Positions 58,263 to 64,000 of a DNA stretch of 64,000 nt are shown here, piece by piece; positions within the stretch are counted from its first letter, which is position 1; the number at the start of each line of letters is the position of its first letter. The notes beneath the pieces are model-generated. The model searched no databases. It was given only the letters and a program-made list of their open reading frames with translations, and was not told where the DNA came from. Source of the stretch: Enoplolaimus lenunculus. Lineage: Eukaryota > Nematoda > Enoplea > Enoplida > Thoracostomopsidae. A program made the translations under genes and the position numbers. The DNA is taken from assembly GCA_030248215.1 (NCBI GenBank), contig JASANG010002214.1:372001-436000 (forward strand), in the 5' to 3' direction.

Positions 58263-59048
58263 AAAATTTATGTTTAAAGCATTTTTTTGCTTAAAATGCA
58301 ATCGTTACGTATTTTGTTCAACCTGGCGATAATCTTACGATGTATACTGCGAGCGCGGACTCGAAACCAATGGAGGGCCAGGGGCCGCTTTACAAATTTT
58401 TGACTGCCTAAAACATTTTTTGTTTCCGTACAAAATTTTAGCTCTGCCTAGAAAACTTTTAGCCCACTGGTGAGTTGCGAGAAATAAGCACAGGATCTCC
58501 AAAAAATTTCCTGCCGTTTCAGAGCATGTTGGACTTGCCGAGGGCCTATGCGAATGAGCGTTTTTAAGAGATATGAGATTGTTTTTGTTTTCTAATTTAT
58601 CATGGCTGCCACCGCAATTTGTTCATTGATGAAATGTTATTTGATTTTTGAAAGTAAAATGACGTTCTACTGATTTCTGAAGTTAAATGTATTAGCAAAG
58701 TCAGCTGGCTACGGATATGGACCTGGCTTGGCGCGAACAAATATTCAGCCACAGGTACCAGCTGGGACCGTTGCAAACGGGGGCCAGGTCCAAGCTGTGC
58801 TCAGTTATCATCGCAGAGAATTTTACTCAGAACCCTAGAATGCAATAGCTTCGCTTATTCGTCATGCGGAATTCATGCATTCATCTCAGTCTCTTGCTGA
58901 CCTGGCTAAGGGTTCAGCGCCAACCAATGGCGAATTCAGAAGTTTTATCGGGCGCAAGAGGATATACTTTGAGCTTTTGAAGCAGCGCCGAAATTGCAAA
59001 TTTTTTTATTTCCTACTGAATTCACGAAATATTTTTCAGTTATTTGGC

Positions 59049-59461
59049 CAGGGTGTAAACGGATAGTAAAAATAACGAAAACGGAAACGGATAGTAATCG
59101 AAGTAACGGAAGCGGAAATGGAATACAGATATTGAAAAATATAAATTTCAAAAAGGTTTTCTTTTTCTGCCAATACAATTGAGACGTGCAAATGTTCGCA
59201 ACGGATTTTCTAAAATTTTGAAGAAAAAATGACGGTTGCACCGAAATTTTTAAGATTATGCATAAATATCGTAATTTTTGTTTCAGTTCGCACAATTGCA
59301 GTACGCCTGAAATAAAAAAATTGCAAGAAATTTACGCAATTTTATAACTAATTTTGAACGTAAAAATAATCAAATTTTCGAGTATTTCTGTAACAGAAAC
59401 GGAAACAGAAACGAATACCGATTTTTACTGGAAACGGACACTGATATCCGGTTAAACCCTG
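59049..59461. mobile_element. hAT-like MITE, CGGAAA-repeat family (copy 5)
   Basis: Starts CAGGGTGTAAACGGATAG and ends TATCCGGTTAAACCCTG. Flanks TATTTGGC and TATTTGAC match at 7 of 8. CGGAAACGG repeats at the left and GAAACGGAAACAG at the right. Confidence 0.88.
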
Positions 59462-60821
59462 TATTTGACAATAAAACGCATTTTTGATGTTCGAATGAAA
59501 CCCATTTGCATCTCAAAATGTTCATCACGGCAGGACTACTGGCCAGTATGCATTATCTTTCCTTTTTTGATCCACCTTAAGCGGAACAATTTTAGCTTAA
59601 ACAACAGGATCAATTTCACAGCGACGTCTTATTTTTAGTCAGACGGTTCGCGTGACTGATTTAAATTTAAACGACAAAGATTTAAACTTTTAAAGTCGAA
59701 GAATGTCAAGCAGCACAACGAGAGGGCGTTGCGTACAAGTGCATTGCGTATCTTACAGGCCCCCCAAGTACTTAAAAACAAACTAAGCAAAGTCTAGTGT
59801 TTTTTGGGGTGGGGGGGGGGGCGAAGAACAAGCTTTAGTGCGCCGTTTGCGATTTATTTAGAACTGCAGCAACAACGTAGGTGTGTTTCTGCGTTGCAAT
59901 TTTGCACTAAATGTATGATTGCGCTTGCTATGATATATAATATATTGATATTTCTATTTTGTAGGGGAAAAACCTGCATTGCACGCTTGTAAAAGCTGCA
60001 AACGAGGCGTTTAGGGGGACGTGGGTGAATGTATATTGAAGCTGAAGAATATTTAAAATGAATCATAAACGAAATTTTTACCTTTTCTCGTAGCTTGAAA
60101 TATTACACCGTTTGGTTATGAACATTCAATCAAGTATGATCATCAATAAATTTAACCTCAATAAAGTCAATGATTATTAAAGTTTTTGAATTTCGACCAT
60201 TCTGTAAAATAATTTTTGTGTTTCTTATTTAGCGACTTACTAGCGGATCCAGAGGGGTAGCGCAGGGGGGGGCGTTCACCCCTTTTCTTCAGATAATTTT
60301 ATGTTATTAAATGAAATTGAGGTTTCTACCTTACAATTTTCACTCCGCTCAGAAAATCGACGCATAAATGTATGGCATGCAGGAAAATTGCGTTTCATAG
60401 CATTTGTTCGCATCTTTTCCAGGTTAAAAATTTCTGGTTCCGCCGCCGCAGCCAGAAATGGTTATTTGATAGAACGTCGCTCTCACATTAAATTTTATAC
60501 TTTACCAAAACCTACGCCTAAAAACTCAACATACGCGTTCGCCTATTAAGCCTATTTTGTTTTTCTAGCTCATTTTATAAGGTGGAATGAATAAGTACCA
60601 CAGTGGTTTTTTGATACAATATTTGAAACCACACGTTTCAGTTTGAATTTCAGGGACGAACAATACATTAAAAATAGTACATAATAGTCCCTATTTCGCC
60701 CAGTATAAAGCGCATATTTGCGCAATATATGGCTAAAACAACATAATCAACTGACCAAAAGACACTCAGATTTGACGTCTACAAACAAGCACTCATAGCG
60801 CTCTTAGCCCTCTAACCCGAT

Positions 60822-60956
60822 ATGAGAGCAATGGAGTGCTCAAGGACTAGTTGCAGTGAATTGGATGTACATTTAAATAACCAACTGTTAGACAACGACT
60901 GTTTTCAATTTCGCAATCGCTCATTTAATTCCTGCCAAAACCACAGACGCAATACC

Positions 60957-61042
<86 letters not shown>

Positions 61043-64000
61043 GACCGTATCATTGTCACAACAATACTCCACATCATTATTACTTGGATATCTTGCCATT
61101 TTAATCACAGCCACGTTATTGGTGTCACTACTGCCAATTGCTGAAGCTGCCGTAAGTACCAGTATTCAGATAGCCAGTAGCCAAATTGCCGAGGGAAGGC
61201 GGCAAAGGCGACTCAGCGTCACTAGAGACATTTTGTCACCCTTAGAAAAGTTTTACACCAGATTAAAAGCGTTGTGAAATCACAAGTATGCCCGTCCTAA
61301 AATTGTGTACCTCCCTCTAGCAGATTGTTCTGCAGGGCCGGAGCAGCCACCCCCCATACCCCCCATTTGGGGGGGGGGCCGCCCCTAAAGAGGCCCCCAC
61401 CATACCTGGTTGAAACAAATCATTTAAAATTTTAAAATGCGTATGGATTGTCGATCGCTTCGCTCGCGAGTTTGAGTACCCCACCCTGGCATTTGGGAGT
61501 AGCCCAGACCCCTGCCTGCTCTGATACGGTACGGTCTGGCTGCGGGTTTGGTGGTCCAGGTGTAGACTAGACATCTGGCCGGTTTGACAAGTGCCAACTT
61601 GGCGGATTGGAATATGGGCCGTTGGCCAAAAAAAATCAGGGTCATACAATTATTTTTCTAAATGGTGTCTAATCAGTGCTGGGCCGATATATATCGAAAT
61701 GGCATAGTCACGATTTTAGAGCCAGTCCAACACTGATGTGGTCGTGTCACGTGTTGCCACTGGAACTGAATTCTGTGACTTTACAAGTTTAGAAAATGTT
61801 TACGCTTCAAAATTTGGCAGGCTTTTTGAATTTCATCTACCGTTCAAATGTGCGGAATTTCAGATCCGCGGTTGACGCAGGTCAATTGTTTGAGGGCTGG
61901 CTACTAACTTGCAATAAGTGCTACGCAGCGCTGAGTGTGCTGCTAATATAATTTGGAAGATATGTGCTGGGTATATGTAAGCAGTGCTTAAAACAGCAAT
62001 ATCAATCGAAGGCGTTTAGTATTTTAAACTCCACCAGACACCAGTATAGGCTTACGCTCAGCCCCAGGTTTATGCTTAGGCTTAGGTTCAAGAAAAGTGT
62101 CACCTAAGCTTAAAACTTTGCCTAGGTGTTTACATTAGGCTAAGCCCAAGCCTAAGCCTAAACTCTAAAAGTGGAGTTGAAAAAGGTTAAAGCTTTGCTT
62201 AAGTATTTACCTTAGGCTTAACCCAAGCCTAAGCCGAAGCCTAAACTCTAAGAGTGTAGATGAATGTGTACAAGAACTGCGATTAGTGTCACTGTACCAT
62301 AAAATTGGGCTTTTTAAAGCTAGCAAAAAATTTAACACAAAGTCTAAAAAACCTGTACTTAAGCTTATGCCGAAAGAAAGCTGACAAGGACAGTGTCAAG
62401 TCAAAATAGTAGCAACTGTAATCATACAACTATTGAACTTTTGGACACTTTCCGCCAGATTTACACTAAGATTTAGACTTAACAAAACTCTTTCTTATGT
62501 CTAATCCTTAATATATCAACAGCAAAGTGTTAACATTAAATGTGCATGAAAACCGTGAAATGTGGGGAAAGTGAACAAAAGCTAGCGGTTGGCTAAATAG
62601 ACAACTGGATGTATAAACCAACTTGTAAGCTGTCTCAAATTCTAGGACAATAATTGTATAAAATTACGGTGTTTGCCAACCCACACCCATTAAGTTTTCT
62701 CGGCGCAGTTCTGAATTTCATTTTTTGTCAAATGTAGGCATCGAGTATGCCTACGCTGTTTTGCCAAATGAACCAATAGTGCAAGAACTGTCCCAGGAAA
62801 TAGTTACTGCGGCATATACGTTAGTCCTGGAGATCATAATTGTATTATGTGCGAATCTTGTATACTTTTCCCCATAGTTACGCTTAGCTTTAGGCTTAGG
62901 TTTACAACAACGCTTCGCTTATTGTGTGCCAGAGCCTTTGTCTATGCCTGTAATCCTTGAAAACATAGTTTCATTGTGTATGGATGTTGTACACTTCCCT
63001 CGCATTTACGCTTAGCTTCAGGCTTAGGTTTACAACAACGATTCGCTTTAAGCTTTTGTGTATGCCTGAACCTAATCCTTAACATTAACTTTTAATATAG
63101 GAGAAAATGTAAAAGACGATCAGATTTGATACATACGTAATTATAATAAATTTTGTTTTAGAGTTGTACCGGATGTAACGCAACCTGTATATGTCCCGGT
63201 CGAAAAGGAATTCCAGTAAGTTTAAATGTTTTTTACTCGGTTTCAAACATCTTTAGCCTTGTTTTGGAGAATCAGCGAAATTTTTAACGTAAAATTAAGC
63301 TTTGTTGTGTATTGTAAAGCGAATTAAACATACACCGGGTTGATATTTGATTTTAAAAAAGTTCTGATTAAACGACTATTTCCTGCATCAAGTTTGTAAA
63401 AATTAATAATATCAAACACATTGTAAGATTTGGTTATGTTATGAAAAATTTTAAAAATGTTTTCAAGAAACAATATTCAAGAAAGCGAACGAGAGTTTTA
63501 AATTTAAACCTCTCGTTCGCTTTTTAGAATATTGTTTCCTGAAATTAATACTTTTTAAATTTTTCATAACAGAGCCAAATCTTACACATAAATAATAACG
63601 GTTGTACTAAATCAAGCCTTTAATATATTCACTAGGTTACGAAATAGGTGCTTTTACGAAATTGACTTATGCTTAGGCTTAGGCTTAGACTTAGGCTAAG
63701 GCTCAGGCTTAGGCTTAGGCTTAGGCTTTGGTTTAGGCTTAGGCTTAGGCTTAGGCTTAGGCTTAGGCTTACAAGCCTTTAATATATTCACTGGGTTGCG
63801 AAATAGGTGTTTTTACGAAATGTACAAGTTATCATTTTACCTGTACAAAGTGAGTAATACATCGGCTGATACGGTCATAAAACAAAATGTTTACAGGGTG
63901 ACCATGGATTCAAAGGTCTCATCGGTTCGCATGGTCCGCCAGGAGCACCTGGTTTGGAAGGACCTCTCGGCAAACCAGGCCTCGACGGAGAATCAGGAGA
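60822..64000 (+). CDS. Type IV collagen alpha chain, 5' end (runs off window)
   Basis: Basement-membrane collagen. Exons: 60822-61151, 63162-63215, 63897-64000 and beyond, all phase 0. Exon 1 encodes 110 residues: a hydrophilic N region with a run of 28 Asn, then a hydrophobic core (LLLGYLAILITATLLVSLLP) ending AEAA, a good signal-peptidase site. Exon 2 is SCTGCNATCICPGRKGIP, the Cys-rich start of a 7S domain. Exon 3 is uninterrupted Gly-X-Y (GDHGFKGLIGSHGPPGAPG onward). Signal peptide, Cys cluster and immediate triple helix in that order fit type IV collagen better than cuticle or fibrillar collagens. Donors GTAAGT after exons 1 and 2 are strong. The start is uncertain: ATGs at 60822 and 60834 both lie about 80 codons before the hydrophobic core, and no Met lies nearer. 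A CTCTTAG site is 14 nt upstream. Whether it is the alpha-1 or alpha-2 type cannot be told here. Confidence 0.87.
60957..61040 (+). repeat. (AAC)28 microsatellite encoding poly-Asn
   Basis: Twenty-eight pure AAC codons in frame within collagen exon 1. Purity with a single codon suggests recent slippage. On the minus strand it reads as poly-Leu, a shadow. Confidence 0.97.
61320..61640. repeat. GC-clamped dispersed repeat in collagen intron 1
   Basis: Begins near CAGGGCCGGAGCAGCC, has C and G runs that form a clamp (CCCCCCATTTGGGGGG) and then GC-rich sequence unlike the neighbouring intron. It probably derives from a DNA transposon with GGGGCC-type ends; the right end is not defined. Confidence 0.4.
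62040..62285. repeat. Telomere-like TTAGGC/GCCTAA patch in collagen intron 1
   Basis: GCTTAGGCTTAGG on one side and GCCCAAGCCTAAGCC on the other, in two related sub-blocks. It ends GAATGTGTACAAGAACTG, like the patches near 6,000 and 15,970. This appears to be a second repeat family containing telomere-like hexamers. Confidence 0.6.
62830..63075. repeat. 128-bp tandem pair with TTAGGC words
   Basis: TACGCTTAGCTTTAGGCTTA at 62,879 recurs as TACGCTTAGCTTCAGGCTTA at 63,007, each followed by GGTTTACAACAACG. The flanking sequence is also shared. It lies in collagen intron 1 just before exon 2. Confidence 0.75.
63419..63592. mobile_element. Foldback MITE with TTGTAAGATTTGG ends
   Basis: Left TTGTAAGATTTGGTTATG and AAAGCGAACGAGAG are mirrored by CTCTCGTTCGCTTT and CCAAATCTTACA around a short TTTAAATTTAAA centre. 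Nearly the whole element is one hairpin. It lies in collagen intron 2. Confidence 0.85.
63613..63821. repeat. Interstitial telomere array flanked by 50-bp direct repeats
   Basis: About 103 bp of mostly TTAGGC hexamers (63,669-63,771) with a few variants. They lie between two copies of a 50-bp sequence starting CAAGCCTTTAATATATTCAC (63,613-63,662 and 63,772-63,821; 4 or so differences). This is the purest telomere-type array in the window. It lies in collagen intron 2. Confidence 0.93.

Larger units (their letters stand above)
50510..60821. other. Intergenic region without a supported gene
   Basis: Between LAMTOR4 and the collagen gene I find transposons, a foldback, a minisatellite and AT-rich filler. 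At 51,420-51,670 and 58,480-58,570 related words (AGCATGTTGGACT, GGCCTA) suggest another dispersed repeat. The stretches 53,160-54,090 and 55,840-56,800 show nothing I can assign. Confidence 0.5.

Noticed and set aside
60905-61114. Minus-strand poly-Leu protein
   Set aside because: It is the complement of the (AAC)28 run in collagen exon 1.
63613-63821. Chromosome end
   Set aside because: The TTAGGC run is only about 100 bp, is followed by ordinary sequence and a collagen exon, and lies inside an intron.

Overview
This is eukaryotic genomic DNA: AT-rich, with genes split into short exons by introns rich in small transposons. It most likely comes from a nematode. Conserved metazoan proteins are present, and the nematode-type telomere hexamer TTAGGC/GCCTAA occurs again and again inside dispersed repeats. 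I cannot name the species. A close relative of nematodes with the same telomere motif is not excluded. I assembled exons by hand from reading frame, splice-site consensus, phase agreement and remembered family sequences; no alignment was run.

Layout. 1-14.8 kb, plus strand: the 3' part of an afadin/canoe gene, from the middle of its PDZ domain through long Gln/Ser/Pro-rich exons to the C-terminal block; an 87-bp tandem array lies in the intron that splits the PDZ domain. 18.4-21.9 kb, minus strand: a complete five-exon gene joining a signal peptide, a lustrin-type Cys-rich module and a CPYC glutaredoxin, an architecture I do not know. 22-31 kb: transposon-rich, no gene I can support. 31.2-34.1 kb, minus strand: complete seven-exon DCUN1D (DCN1-like) gene. 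38.1-50.5 kb, plus strand: three complete genes in a row, RNF26-like RING ligase, TRAPPC4 and LAMTOR4. 50.5-60.8 kb: transposons, a large foldback and a 31-bp minisatellite. 60.8 kb to the end, plus strand: the 5' end of a type IV collagen chain, with 28 consecutive Asn codons ahead of its signal peptide.

The genes have separate jobs: junction scaffold, secreted or ER redox, cullin neddylation, ER/vesicle/lysosome trafficking, and basement membrane. The RNF26-TRAPPC4-LAMTOR4 run shares an endomembrane theme, but gaps of about 2 kb argue against a classic tight operon.

The rest is mostly non-autonomous DNA transposons. Several families have YAGGG or GGCCC ends, 8-bp target duplications (hAT-like) and, in some families, short CGG-containing subterminal repeats. 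One hAT-like family carries telomeric repeats inside it and has about ten copies here. A TTAA-flanked family with CCC ends (piggyBac-like) carries a tRNA-like A/B-box segment; one of its three copies has inserted into a telomere-repeat element.
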